DNA of 64,000 nt. Source: Zygaena filipendulae. Lineage: Eukaryota; Arthropoda; Insecta; Lepidoptera; Zygaenidae. This document shows, piece after piece, positions 12,788 to 25,905 of the stretch. The notes below the pieces were generated by a model that was not told the DNA's origin, searched no databases, and saw nothing but the letters and a program-made list of their open reading frames with translations. A program made the translations under genes and the position numbers. The stretch spans positions 4,357,501 to 4,421,500 of the forward strand of contig OU015654.1 of NCBI GenBank assembly GCA_907165275.2. Reading direction: 5' to 3'. The stretch's first letter is position 1. The number at the start of each line of letters is the position of its first letter.

Positions 12788-15700
12788 CTTTCATATTCTT
12801 TCTCTCCCTACAATAATAAACACAACAAAAAAAGAATAAACGAATATGATAATCGGAATATGTATAATGTCCATATCAACAAAAAACATTCCTTTAAACA
12901 TTCCTTCAATGAGATCGAGGTTTTCGTAAACTTTAATAACCTTATTTCTTCTACTTACTGCACAAAACTACCCCGCGCCCCAATGTGTAGTAAAGAGTGT
13001 ATAGGTATACTGGTATATAGTAATATCCGAGTAGTACCTACTGGGGTACATCCTGGGTCCGGGGGACATTACACTGCAGATGTTATCACCGTGACTAAAC
13101 TAAACTGCCAGATAGATAACGGTACGTGCATGTGTGCGCGGCTGACTCGAATTTTAATAATATTCATATTTAATACAGCATTATCCTACCCCAAACTTAA
13201 TAGAGTTTATATTATGCCTGCTAATTTGAATTAAGTAATAGAAATTAAAATTTGACGCAAGTCAATAAAATTAAAGTCTGTATCACCAAATTCAAATACA
13301 AATTCCCTACGGAAAAACAAAGTAGGTAATTGCAGCAGGATAAATGTTACAGGAGGAGCAAAAAACCGGAAATCGCTGTATTTAAATACCTTCCATAGTT
13401 TATCAATTTTACTAATTTTAATTTATCTAAGACTAAAGCCTTTTTGATGGTTGTTGCAGCTGAATAAATTTAAAAATCTTCCGTAACTTGTAGTTGCAAG
13501 GTCCGTTAAGCGTGAAAAGTAGCAAAAATACAAAAAAAAAACACATTTCGAAAAAAAATTACAGTTGCTTTGTTTTTCAGTAGAGCAGCCGAATAAAGAT
13601 TGAATATAGCGTCAGATTTTTACGTCCGACTACTGGTACCGGTACCTACTTCATTGCTGAAGGTGTGTGGACAATTATAGTCCAACACGTACGTCGTATA
13701 CCTACATAGGTAGCTAGCTACATTTCAAATTGGTAAACCTCGCACATAACGCTTTCGAATGTGTGCGGGTCTCATCAAAATTCATTATTCATTCATTATT
13801 TAGAAGTTCAAACCATTCGTAACCGATTTGACTCGTACGTAAATAGGAAAAGTCCACCCTCTGAAAAAGGCGAGAATTCTACCTTCAAGTTTGCTACAGC
13901 TCTAAATAATTATGCTTAATTCTTATTGAACTTGTTAAATTACGTAGGTAAAATTTTCACTACCAGTCACAACGGTTTTCCAAAATATTCGGTATCTATC
14001 CTACTTGAATCAAACTCCAAAGTAGAATCTAGAAGGTATAGATACTTTACCCATAAAAAATTTTAAGGCAGGTAACTGTGTACAATGTATACCTATCCAC
14101 TAATATTATTCTCCTTTCAAACGGAAATTTGTTATCGCACGTCAAGGATATAAGCTTAAAGTGATAAGTAAAAATTCAATCAGTTGTCTTTGTAGAAATT
14201 GCATCATATACTAACTTATTCAATTTTATTGTAAATTGTAACTATATTAAAAATAAATGCCTAGACATTATCAATTTCGCGCTGAAAAATGTTGGGGACT
14301 GCCGCGGGTCGATACTGAAACGTGCCCCGCGCCCCGCAGGTGCGAGATAATCCAAGATGGCCGCCGAGATAGGACGTGACGTCACGGCGCAGCTCACGCT
14401 CCCCGCCTCCCCGGCGCACCTCGCGCCTCCCACCCGCTCGCTCCTGGCGCATCGTAGAGACGTAGAGGCCTCTCGCCACCCTCCTTAGATCCTTTTAGGA
14501 ATTCGCAATGTACTGAAAGCAAAAAAAAATATGTTTATGATTTTTTTGACCTGTCTATCCCTGATCAGACCTCTAAAACAATAACGTATTTCATAATATT
14601 CAGCAGTGCGGCGCTCACCAATTAATAAAAAAGCCCATAGAATTTGTCGATTCTTATAACAAAACCATAATTAATTATGTGAATAGGTAGGTATTAAATT
14701 GGCTGACGTGTAACACCTTAATCCACATCTTCGCTTACCATCAGAGGAGATTATGGATGTCTGACCAATCAGTAAAAAAAAATGTGGTAAAAAAATTTCA
14801 TTTCTTTTTTAAAGAAAGCGGAGTTTAATTTTTTGATTGTAAAGTATTGTAAAGGCAAGACTCTTAACTTACAATAACATTATTGTATGTATCTACCTAT
14901 TTTTATCATACCACTCAGCTTCGTAACTGTGGAACGGTTTTATTACATTTGGTGTAGGTACGGCTACTATAAAGTAATGGAATAGGATATTCCCGAAAAA
15001 ATAAACCATAGGAATTAGCTTATAACTACATACCTAATATTTATCAAAGTTCTAATTTAGAACACGTTTTTGCAGTCGCTACTTGGCGTTGGTAACTACT
15101 CGGTAAGCGCTATGTGCTCTGAGATGGCTCTGAGCTATGGAAGGGGTTATCTCCGCCGCCGTCTGTAGCTACATCAAGATCTGTATTATCACAACACGCC
15201 GCTGAATTATTAATATTAGACGTATGTACGTATGTGCCACACTAACATCTGTAATTTGCTATTATAATAATAATAATATTGTACGGAGGTTCCTGTCGCT
15301 ATGACCTTAACCATCGGTAGTTTGATCTCTGCTCCGCTGCCGGTAGCACACTAGGTTTAGGTTTTTTATAATATTTATTATTTTGTAAATTTATACTGTA
15401 AAAAACCTAAATTTAAGATCAATAAATGAATAATAATAATATAAAAAATAAGATTAAGATAGAATCAGTAAAGATAATAATAATAAATGTTTATCTGGTA
15501 TCTTCTTGGGTTCTCTCAAGTATTCTGGGATAAAAGTACCTATTCTAGTAACTCAAGTTCTAAACAATATCCAATCAGGATTTCAACTAAATCCATTTTA
15601 ACATTCGCAAGTTTCATCTTTACAATATTTCATAGTCAATATTTCATTATTTATAATAATAGATACAATTGCAATTACCTATACCAAAACGGTCCTCTCT

Positions 15701-16639
15701 CAGTATATTAGGTCGTCAGTTGTAGCGTTAATCACAAGGTCTACGAAATTGTAATAAAATATTAGTAATATTATTTACATAATAATTTTTAGGTAGATAT
15801 AATTATGAACGAGTGGTCCGATAGCATAATGATGCGCTTTTTTTTCCTTTTGGTCTTATTTATCGGATAAAGAGGAAATATTGCTTGAATTAGGTATCGA
15901 TAAGTCGTCCTCAGTTATAGAGTAGGTATTTCATCAGCTATCTACCATTATAAGCAGAGGCAATGTAGACAGTCGTTTTTTTTTTTAAGTTATATGTGTT
16001 GAGTTTGGCTTTGCTATCTAAATAATACTAGATAGGTACTCTAACTATGTATTACAAGAGATGACTTGAGTAGGTAATAGGCTACATTTCAAGTTGGTAT
16101 TGACAGCCATTTGGCTGCGATTCTGTAGGTGTCGATTTAAACATATTTACCTACCTACCTATGTTTAAATTGGCATTCATAAAAAAAATTGTTGCAGGCA
16201 AATTAAAATCTTGTTTAAATCTTTTTTTTATTCCATACATGTCCATAATGCTTCAAACAAAGATAAGGCGGCTTTTCAATTGTCTACATTATAAGACAAC
16301 GATTATAAATATAACACGTTGCAAGAAATAAAGAAGATAAGGATTCAATGCAAGTTCATGTATAACTATTATGTAGTTATCAAGCATCATAACAAGTGTC
16401 TTACGGCTGCACTGACATATTTAACTAATTAAGTTCCAATTAACATTAATTAGATGAACGTCTCTGAGAGCGGCATTTAATTTTTATTCTTTACTTAAAA
16501 TTAAGTAATCATTAAAACGACTGAGTGTTGCCCTTAATGTACCTATTATATCCGAACCATTTACGAAAGTATCCGTAACAAAAAATCATCTATCGGATTG
16601 AGTACAAAATTAAGCATAAAACCATAATGGACGCTATTA
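12788..16639. other. No gene seen outside the 14.3-kb island
   Basis: AT-rich; a 124-codon plus frame at 12860-13234 has neither codon bias nor a family. ATA/TAA microsatellites lie near 15265 and 15430-15490. Confidence 0.4.
14280..14485. promoter_or_regulatory. CpG-rich island with YY1-like and CRE motifs
   Basis: AAGATGGCCGCC (14354-14365) resembles the YY1/pho core often seen at TATA-less promoters, and TGACGTCA (14377-14384) is a perfect CRE. Short frames are open on both strands: a 42-codon frame from the ATG of the motif on plus, and frames on minus to 14479. A promoter or first exon is plausible; no gene could be joined to it. Confidence 0.35.
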
Positions 16640-16922
16640 AGTATCACTCAATCCTTACTTCAGCGTTCAGACGTCTAAATCACGTAACAGCTAAATCCAC
16701 GGCGCGCACAATCCGGCTTCCCTCTCCGAAACAAAAGCCACCATGTGGAGCACCTCGCGCCCCGTCCTCAGAGGAACCTCTCACCAGGGACGGTGGCTCG
16801 GAGTCTGCCTTATCAACATCATCATGCCGCGTGAAATGGGTACCTATGGTACACTTCGTGGAATTGTACTGCGAGCTTTAATTGTTCGAACGCTTTTGTT
16901 TTTAGCATCAATTTATGCGTAA
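16640..16922. other. Coding-like island, strand unresolved
   Basis: Three readings compete. A plus frame of 59 codons starts at GCCACCATGTGG (ATG 16743), a perfect Kozak. Another plus frame of 84 codons starts at 16627. A minus frame reads HDDVDKADSEPPSLVRGSSE with a donor-like CTG|GTGAGA. GC and complexity are higher than around it. It could be an exon or a conserved regulatory element. Confidence 0.25.
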
Positions 16923-19900
16923 ATTGTATGCGTATCAAATGACTTAATTTACTTTAAGTACACTCGCTGAAGTATCTACGGTAGATAGAATTGTTATTTA
17001 AATTTTTACAATACGTGATGTAGAGCTCTTTTATAAATTGTAGTAACTAGATAAATAAATGTTTATTTAGGTTCTACGTTTAAACTGTCGAGTGTTTGTC
17101 CAAAAACTTGTAACTTAGTCATAGTTAAATAAGCTTGATTAAGTTTAGAAAAACTAAAATTTTAGAACAAAGAACGCATTATTGGTTAGCTTGGTAGATT
17201 TGTTGTAGTATTTTTCAGCGTTCTGAATTAATATTTTTTTGTTTTGTTAGTTTAGCACCGATTTCAAAAAGTAAATAAATACCCACATAATAGGGGTGGG
17301 GCTTATAAACATATTTTGTGATTTTCAGTGGGTTTACTTTTTAAAGACGGTTCGCTTTTTTTTAAGAAATTAAGTAATCATTTTTGTTTTGTTTGGTTTT
17401 AATTTTTTTACCCATTTTTTTTTATACTCGTAGTGGTGACTTTTTCATTTATTTTAGGTTTTGGATTAATTAATTCTCAACCTACGGTTATATAGATATG
17501 AAATACTTAATGATAGATATGATAAAAAATTAAGTCGAATAATCAGTAAGTACCGTGACTCAGTTTTTTCTGGATTCTGAAAAAACCACTGAACCGATTC
17601 ATGATTTTATACTAAAATTCTCCAAAATGTAGCAAATATTTCTCTGAAAACCGCATCAAAATCGGTTTGGCTAGACACGAGATAATCGTGCACAAACATA
17701 CATATAGGTCAATCTGAAAACTTCCTTTTTTTAAGTCGGTTCTCATTCATTTTTACGAACCGTTCGCCGTTCTTCAATAATATAATAATGTTTCCAAAAA
17801 TGAAATTAAATGTTACATTATCAATACTGTGTACGGTTTATATATGAAAGAGACACACGAGGCGTCGTCTCGCGGTGGAAATAGCGTCTAACCGGATATT
17901 GTATCGCGCCTTCATCTCCGGCGAGTGTCCGGTTCCGGCGCCTACCACCCACAAGCTCGTGCCGAGCCTAATTACCTACTTGTACACTGATATCCAGTAA
18001 CGTACTCCCATCAAAATATTATACCAGTGAAACTTGTAAGTTTTAATGGTCAGATTATCATGAGAGTTTAACACATCTTTGATGAAAGATTACTGCTTCC
18101 TAAAGATCAAATTAACTTTTCTAACGAAAAATCGGCTTCAATTCAGACTGAAATCCAACTTAAGGACTGACTGAGTGACGTAATTTGTAATCTTTCAGAT
18201 TATTTTTGTAATACCTGAAAGATGAAACAACGAAATGTATACTAGGTACCTACCTAAGAAAAAATTATGTTAATCGTGTTATGGTAATACCTAATATGAA
18301 TTCGGAATTCAACACCACGATATTCTTTATCCCTAGGGTGCACACTGCACAACCAATGTACGCACTATAATAAAGCACTAACCACGCAACACCAAAGTGT
18401 GAACATACCGCGACATATCAAACAAATGTTGTCACATCTATGACCATTAAGGCACCTCCTCACTAAACCGTTGTTGTTTGTATTCTCTCTTGACGCAATT
18501 AAAACTAAACTCGCATCTGGATTTATTGTGGTGTCTCGCACAAACCGAAATTGATGTGTCAGTAACTAACAAAACATATTAACTATAACTAACACCAGCC
18601 GTTTCCCGCAATTTCCAACTCGTGTTTTATCGCGTTCAATGGTTTGCCATAGTTCCCACTTTTGACACATTCGCGCGCTATCTCGTTAGATCCCACTTTG
18701 AAGTATGAATTAGCTTGGCTTTATGCGTAAGCGCTGCGCCGCGTGGCCGACCATTGTCTGCGGTCGTACTTCGTACTTCCACATCACTCATAGAGATCGG
18801 ATATCGGATCATAGAGGGGGATTCCTAAAGCGGCTGTCAGATGTCTACTTCCTTTAAATGACACAACGGCACCTTTTAATTAATATTTTTCAATGAGTAT
18901 CGAACCCACGACCACCATAGCATGATGGCATCCTTTAATGATGTAAGATTTATTAAGTTTCACAGTGATAATATAATTTAAAAGGCAAATTTTTATACTG
19001 ACACCAACAAGGCCTCGAGTTAATTTTGTATCAGAAGAGTTATTTATTATAACGTGAAACTTTTTTGTAGAGTCACGAAAGATACGACTATTTTACTCCA
19101 TTCTTAAAATAATATTGTACAAAAAAGAAAAGGTGATCGGATAGTTAAAAAAGAACACTCGGTCTTCCGATATCAAAATATACTTCACAGATTTAATAAA
19201 CTAACTCCCACAGTGTTAATTACACTTATATTTTTTCCACCCGTTTGATTACAGCGAGCAGTCAGTCATTCAAACACAATTACATCTGTTATTTAAAGCT
19301 AAACTATCGCCGCGCGCGCCACCCCTGCAGCTTCCAACCCTCCTTTATAAGCGTTCTCTTGGGCTCATTAAATAACCCCTGGTCATAAAGCGAACAATCA
19401 CGTTTACTGGCCTGGCGGGTTGCCGCGAGAACCGATTGCAGTACCTACTAGGTGAGTGTACTAAAAATTTGAATATATTCAAGCAAACTAAAACTATTAA
19501 TTTTAACTTCGATCGACTTTACCCCACGCTTAATAGGATAAAGGTGTAGATAGTTATAGAAAGATAGATATTTTATTCTCTCTTTAAAAAAAAATTACTT
19601 TCATTTTATTTCAAAATTTAATAAATTCATAAAAAGAGTTTTTCAATGTGAATGTCAATTTTTTTTATAAGTAGATGCAATTTATCTATCAAATAAAGTG
19701 ACGCATTATTCAATAAAATTACCGATATATAAGTACCTTTGTAAATAGCCTTACTATCTAAAATTTTTAGTATCCGCTGCTGACTAAACGATAGCATATT
19801 AACGTGGAGATCAGGACGTCATCGAATTGCATAAATAAATCTATACGAATATACGGTTTATATGAGCGTTGAATCTCTATAGAGAGTGTTACAAAACTAC

Positions 19901-21859
19901 ATTATTATTATACTTAAAAATACTTTTTTATATCCAATTTCTTTTCATTTTCATATAATCGCTTCAGTAGACAGAGACGGATTCATAAATCAATCAAAGT
20001 TTTGAACAAACAATCATAACTCTCACGCAACGACTCTTCTGAAAAACTTAAATTACTCTTTTTTCCGCGTTACGAGTGCGAATAATCTTCTTGACGGGCT
20101 GCTAAATTGATGGCGTCGAAAAAACAGCGACTCGGAATCCGCCAAAGTTTTTACGTCAACCGAGTTTCACTTAGAGAAGTTTCCACATCCATTTGGAAGT
20201 TGCTCCTGTGCGACAAGCTGACAAATTTTAATGAACCCAAGAGGGTTGCTAATGTCTGCGAGCTACCTAATGGGAAAACTTTGGGCCGCACTCCGCCCCT
20301 GACGACGACGCGAACGGTTGCTTCCAATTCCGAAATAAGAATTTTTGCCTTAATACCAACCTCCATACATACCTAATTTACAATCAAAAATATACTAGTA
20401 TCTACAAATATATTTCTAACTAACTCCTCTCCGCCGGTAAACGCTTTGAACACATATTTCTACAAAGCAAACATCTACCTACCTATCTAAAACTTAAGCT
20501 ATTCGCAATTAAGAGGTTACTCGGTAGGTATAAAAATATTATTTTCTTAGATTTAATGTAAAAGAAAATATCTATCTTTTTAAATTTATAATCTTAGAAA
20601 ATAATATTATGATTTTCTATAGAGGCTGGTCGCTAGTTTGAGTCCTTTAAGGCTCTAAAGATTGATACTAACGACATTAATGTGGTATTGTCCCAAGCCG
20701 CAATCGTTAGTGGAAATTTTGTAATTCTATAACCCTGGGCACGTAACAATAAAATGCACAATCATATCGACGTGTGCCATTTGAACTCATTCAAACTCTT
20801 TCATTGAATAAACTCCCGGTTGGTATACATTACATTATAAATTTCAACCTATTTGAACGTACTCGGTGACCAGCGAAAAAATATATTAGGGGTCGCAGAT
20901 TGTGATTTAAGCGACGAACCCCCACTAAAGGGCGGCGCAGGCGTCATCCATCATACGCTTTACATATGTTTGAATAAAGCTCGTGGGAAAAGGATTTCCT
21001 CTCAGAAGTCAAAGAGACATTCTGAAATAATTTAGGGTGACCTTATAAGTATCGGTTTTAGAGACTCTATATACATATTTGAAATGCAGACAGTATAAGT
21101 TTAGTGCCTGTCTTTTAAAGATTATGGATCACAATTATTTTTTTTATATCTTTTTTAATTCTTTACGTTTTACGCTCTATACTCGCATATAGATGAATGT
21201 ATGAGTGTGGATAGAGATATAATTACCTACCTACGTTATTTTAGAAATGTGATTAAATAAATACCACAAAAACACTATTAATAAAAAATTACCTGTCCTA
21301 TTCTTCATTTTAGTTTTATTAGACCCTGTGAAATCTGGAACGCTAAAATGAAAACATGTTATCTCGTTTTAAAAATAATTTACCTCTAGTAGTTATGCTC
21401 TTGATAAGTCCAGTTCTCTACTGTATATCATGGACTCCCTACGCTACAAATAGCAGATTAGGGCAGTTTGGCAAACAAGGCGTCGTTGACGTGTGCCGAC
21501 ACCCTTACAGCTAATGCCGTATTAATGTCTATTAGAAGTCGCGCTTTGTTCTCTTATGGTGCTACGAGCTGACGATTTATTTAGATTTATTTCACTAATG
21601 TGCTACGATAAGCCGCTGACTTTCGCACGAGAGGCTCCTGTCTAAACAACTCAAGGGCTTGTTTTAGAAGCTATGCAAAGATTTCCATAACACTATGAAT
21701 ATCTTCTTAATAATTCAGAAGTACCTAACAGCAACGGCACATGCAGCTATTCGTTACAACAAGGATAATCAAAATTTTAATAATCTATAAAACTATTGTA
21801 GCTAAATCTTCGAATTCAGACTATTTTTGGTAAGTACTAGGTATGTACTTACCTAGCTC
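16923..21859. other. No gene seen; islands at 17850-17960, 19300-19440 and 20110-20370
   Basis: The three islands are GC-richer and could be conserved non-coding elements. 20107-20376 is open on both strands. A tRNA-like GGTTCGATACTC on the minus strand at about 18900 may be a SINE remnant. Confidence 0.35.
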
Positions 21860-21960
21860 TTTGAATTGAATTGAATTGAAAAACTTTATTTGACACAACA
21901 CAAAGATTTACAGCATAAAATCTTTAAAATTATCGTATCATTATAACGTAGATTGTTAAA
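21860..21960 (-). repeat. LINE 3' end with TTCAA tandem tail
   Basis: On the minus strand: TTGTGTCAAATAAAGTTTTT followed by a (TTCAA)n tail (plus strand TTGAATTGAATTGAATTGAA at 21865). This is the typical 3' end of a moth LINE with a short tandem tail; no coding part remains. Confidence 0.5.
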
Positions 21961-23114
21961 AACTATTTTAACGTAGGTATATGTATTACCTATAAATGCG
22001 AGTTACCTTTTCATTTGACATTTCTCGACCAAATCAAAGATCAAACTTTAAGCGATATTCCTTCGCGACTTTGAAATAATCTTGTTCGCCTTGTATTATA
22101 ACGTTCACCCGTGGTATAGTTGGTAGTAGTAGGTAAAGTAGTGGGTTAGGTAGGTACTGTAGTTTTGTACATCCACAGGATGATCTCATTACTGGCTTTT
22201 CACTTTACACTTCCTGCCCACTGGTGTGCAATCTGTAGTGCGCCAATCCGTTAATCTCATTTTGGAGGGTAGTTGGCGCACGTGGCGCCACGTGGCTGCA
22301 AATCGAACTAATCTCGGGGCCGTACGCGTCGGCGGGCGGAGCGCGTGCGCTCGGCGCGATAACGCCAAGAAATACCATTCATTCCCGCGCTTTTGTCGCA
22401 AACAATCACATATTTATTTATGATATTTGCTACTATTCAACCTGCCACCCTCTCGTGAGCGAATGTGAGCTTACATCTTCCCCGTAGCATGTCCGTAACT
22501 ATCGAAGTAGAAATCGTCGAATAATGATGCATATTGTAAACATATTATTATGTACCTACTACCTACACATCATACTACATTTATATACTTTTATTGATCA
22601 ACTGATCAACAAAGTACTGACTGATCTGAAACTGATCAAAAAAACTGTATCGGAGCCTCGGAGGTGATAATACAATACCTATGTTAATTTATTTGAATAA
22701 AACATTAATATTAATTGAAAAACAAAAAAACAAAATTACTGTCATAAAACAAATAGTCATAGCGGTAGTAGCTGTAATTTTTAAAATTAAGTTACAAATG
22801 ATTGATCAACGCAAATAAAAAGTACTGACGTTGATAGACAAAGTAGTTCAGCCACTGGATCTTTAGCAATATGATGAGTATTGTTAAGGCAAATAATACT
22901 ACTGACTAGCACTAAAAGTCTACAACTATCCTACCTACCTAGTACCTACCTACCTACATGCAATGAACTTGCTTTGCTACATGGGTACTAGTACTTACCG
23001 ATACCTACCGATTTTACTGCTATTGAAATTCTTTGATTTGATATAATGAAATGTACCTTCTTAGTTGACCCCTATATATTATATAGTGATCCTTACTAGA
23101 TAATATTATAAATG
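21961..23114. other. No gene seen outside the 22.3-kb island
   Basis: AT-rich, with TACCTACC-rich runs at about 22930-23010. Confidence 0.4.
22255..22405. promoter_or_regulatory. CpG-rich island with paired E-boxes in a perfect palindrome
   Basis: CACGTGGCGCCACGTG at 22279-22294 is a perfect 16-base palindrome carrying two CACGTG E-boxes (bHLH sites such as CLOCK/CYCLE or Myc/Max). GC-rich sequence follows to about 22405. No exon can be assigned. Confidence 0.3.
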
Positions 23115-23431
23115 TAGGTATGTTATGCAGGCAGGATCTTTGTTACTCTTTCACGCAAAAACTACTGAATGGATTTTAATGAAACCTTACAATAATATTA
23201 TAGCTTAAACGTACATCACAATAACACCATATAGTAATTTTTATCCCAGAATTCCCGCGATAACTCTGATATTAACGTGGGTGAAATTGAATTAATTTAT
23301 TGCATAGGTACTACACGTTGTCACAGTTACAGAAAAGGACATAGGGTAGGTACTTTTAATTACTTTTTATCTCGGAATTTCTGCGAAATCTCCGAAATTA
23401 ACGCGGGTGAAACCACAGGGAACAGCTGTAG
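23115..23431. repeat. Dispersed moth repeat, two copies in series
   Basis: Both end in the TTAACGTGGGTGAAA or TTAACGCGGGTGAAACC block, at about 23290 and 23431; the second ends AACAGCTG. A 20-bp hairpin follows. Confidence 0.6.
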
Positions 23432-23453
23432 TTACCTAGCTACTAGGTGGAGT

Positions 23454-23513
23454 TGATCGTTTACGGCTGTTTAGGTTTCAGTTACCTAACACTTAAACAG
23501 CCGTAAACGATCA
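23454..23513. repeat. Perfect hairpin with 20-bp arms
   Basis: TGATCGTTTACGGCTGTTTA at 23454-23473 and its exact complement at 23494-23513 enclose a 20-base loop. It sits right after a copy of the dispersed CAGCTAG repeat. It could be a tiny foldback or a precursor-like RNA hairpin; the arms are shorter than usual for a miRNA precursor. Confidence 0.9.
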
Positions 23514-23700
23514 TATTCTGTAAGAATAGTTATTATGTAAGACAAGAAGAGATTATGAGATAGGATCATAGGATTATCAAAATTAGTAATAAAGATTTAT
23601 TTACCCTATATAGGAATTTAATTTTCTATCCATCTTATTCAAAATCAAAATTATTGATTAAGATCCAGCTTGGGATCATTTTCAATCGTTCAATATAATT

Positions 23701-23937
23701 TGGACGCAGATAAGCAATAACGTGTTAACCTACAAAATTAAGTTACCTATTCAGAACGATTTATCGAGAGTTAGGGAACATTTTTTAATTATGTGTTTAC
23801 CTTATTACATTGTTTAAGTATGTTACTAAATATTGAACATAAAAAATGTTGACAGAAAATAACGCTATAATTTTAAAACACGATTTACTCAAAATTTCTC
23901 CAGTGTGGGTTAACACACTGTTGCTTATCTATGTCCA
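23701..23937. mobile_element. MITE, copy 1 of a family also at 62286-62517
   Basis: The ends are TGGACGCAGATAAGCAATA and the complement TTGCTTATCTATGTCCA. The body shares long stretches, in inverted order, with the copy in the NSF intron (for example CTATAATTTTAAAACACGAT against its complement). Length 237 bp. Confidence 0.8.
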
Positions 23938-24133
23938 TTTTATACACACATTAAGCATAATATATATAATATCATACAATTAAATAATTCAAGTACCTAC
24001 TATATAAATTTAAATTTTTACACCTTCAATCGAATTGATGGACATCTCTCTTAGAAAATATGAAATTTTTTTAGCGAGTTGCACCTAGATAAACCCCAGT
24101 TGACTTGCAGTTGCATTTTACCTTTCAAGTTCT

Positions 24134-24301
24134 ATGCTCTCGGTCTTCAGTATTTTGGTTGTGTATTTCGGTTGTGTTGTTGTGGTGAGATCACAAACTA
24201 CATCCGAGGTGAACCGGAACAGCCCGGGCAATGGGGGCATCCCCGACGTCTGCAGCCGCAGCACTCCCCAGAAAGGGGCGGTCTGCGAAGAAACCCACTA
24301 G
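24134..24301 (+). CDS. Candidate small secreted peptide or signal-peptide exon
   Basis: A 55-codon open frame with a strong signal-peptide look: MLSVFSILVVYFGCVVVV, then RSQTTSE. The remainder, to a TAG, has 26 of 30 codons ending in G or C, unlike the AT-rich surroundings. The mature part holds two cysteines (residues 40 and 51, C-x10-C) that could form one loop. A good donor, GAG|GTGAAC, occurs after residue 25, so the ATG part may instead be a signal exon splicing to something further right. Upstream CTTCAG could also be an acceptor. A frame on the minus strand is open too but has weaker third-position bias. No homolog recognised. Confidence 0.35.
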   Translation: MLSVFSILVVYFGCVVVVRSQTTSEVNRNSPGNGGIPDVCSRSTPQKGAVCEETH

Positions 24302-25295
24302 CTAGGTGAACCGTGAGACCAAGACGTAAGCTCTACATTCTTTGACTCTACCATCTAGTAGCGACATCTTTCAGCATTACCTGAAAATTATTATTTTTTT
24401 TTTTATAACTTACCTACCTATCGTAGACTTCATCATCAAAGTTGTCACTAACGGCTACATTATAAAAAAAAGGCAGGCAGGCATTGACTAGCTAGGTTTT
24501 TTTATTTTCCAAAATATGTTTTGGTAACCCTCGCACTAAAAAAAAGATCGCATCGACGACCAACCGTCGAAAGACTTTTCTTTGAAGGTATTCTCTTTTT
24601 ATTAACATTTTTGTTTAGTTACCTTGGGTTACCAGCGCTTAGGGTGGTATTAGGTACATATTAATTTATCAAAATATCTTTGTCCAATGTACAGCTGTTG
24701 TCATAATATTTGATCAAATACTTATCGGTTTTCCCAGTACATTTGATGAAGTGGTCCAATTTATTTGATATACTGTACACTGAACAAAGATCTTTGATAG
24801 GTGTTTAGAATACATAAAGGAGGGTAGATAATAAAAACCTAATGATAATTGCATAGTGGCTTTTATAAATTTTGTGTCGGGTAGGTAGAACAAATTGGGA
24901 TTTGAATCGGATAGCTAGGTGGAGATCGGTCGGCTCCCTAGTTTTATTACTATTAATTCGGTTATTAAGGGTTAAAAGCAATTCAGTGTATTTTCGGGGT
25001 ATTAGTATAAAATAGTAGATGATAGATTGTATAAAAGTGCTCAGTGAATCCAAATTAGTGGTATCAAGCAAGAAGACTGGGGCCCCACAAAGCGGATACC
25101 ACCACCATCAAAGGTAACTGACGCACTTTAGATTATATTCTTAGCTCCGCGCCATCGCGGACTTAACAATAGGTGTAAATTGTTACTACCCTTAGGTATG
25201 CTGTGTAAATTCAAAGACACCTGGCCGGGAGCTTTTGGCGGGATTTTAGCAGTGACAGACGCACAAACTACTTAGAGATACTACCGTATCGTTAA
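24302..25295. other. No gene seen
   Basis: AT-rich. GCTTTTGGCGGGATTTTAGC at about 25231 recurs inverted near 40490-40515, so a dispersed repeat is present. Confidence 0.4.
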
Positions 25296-25611
25296 ACTAG
25301 TAACAGACGTTCCAACTTGGTTGGATCCAACCCAATTACCGCCGTCGTGCCAACCGTTCCGACATTGCTACAGACGTACCGACGGTTGGGCATCCAACCG
25401 TCATTTGCCTATGCACTGAAGAAGTGTACGGACGTCATGCCGCCTGCTCTTAAAACTTTCAAACAAAATTGTATAAGCTTGATTTCTCAAGTAATCTTTA
25501 TTTGTTAAATCCCACAAACAGGGAAAGTCTTTATATAGTTCTAATAACTTCACAGTTATGTCGCGTTCAGAGTTTTGCTCCATCGTCGTCGCGTCGTACT
25601 TATTTATAATA

Positions 25612-25890
25612 ATACTAGCTGTCTCCCGCGATTTCATCCGCCGTAATTTCGGAGTTCCCGCAGGAATTCCGGGAAATAGTAGGTACTCTATGTCCTTCTT
25701 TGTACCCGTGACAGTAGTTCACAGTGATTAACTGTTCTCCGCATTAGTGCCGGAGTTCCCGCGGGAATTCCGGGATAAAAACTATCCTACCTTTTAAGTT
25801 TGACCATATTATAAAAGGTTAAAAAAATTTATCAAAATTAGTTCAGTAGTTTGGGAGTCCATCGCGGACAAACAGCGTGACACGTGATTT
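25612..25890. repeat. Dispersed moth repeat, nested in TIR element 25302-26569
   Basis: ACTAGCTGTCTCCCGCGATT, GGAGTTCCCGCAGGAATTCC, a second GGAGTTCCCGCGGGAATTCC, then AAAATTAGTTCAGTAGTTTG and ATCGCGGACAAACAGCGTG. The best-preserved copy in this orientation. Confidence 0.65.
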
Positions 25891-25905
25891 ATATTTTTAC
25901 ACACC

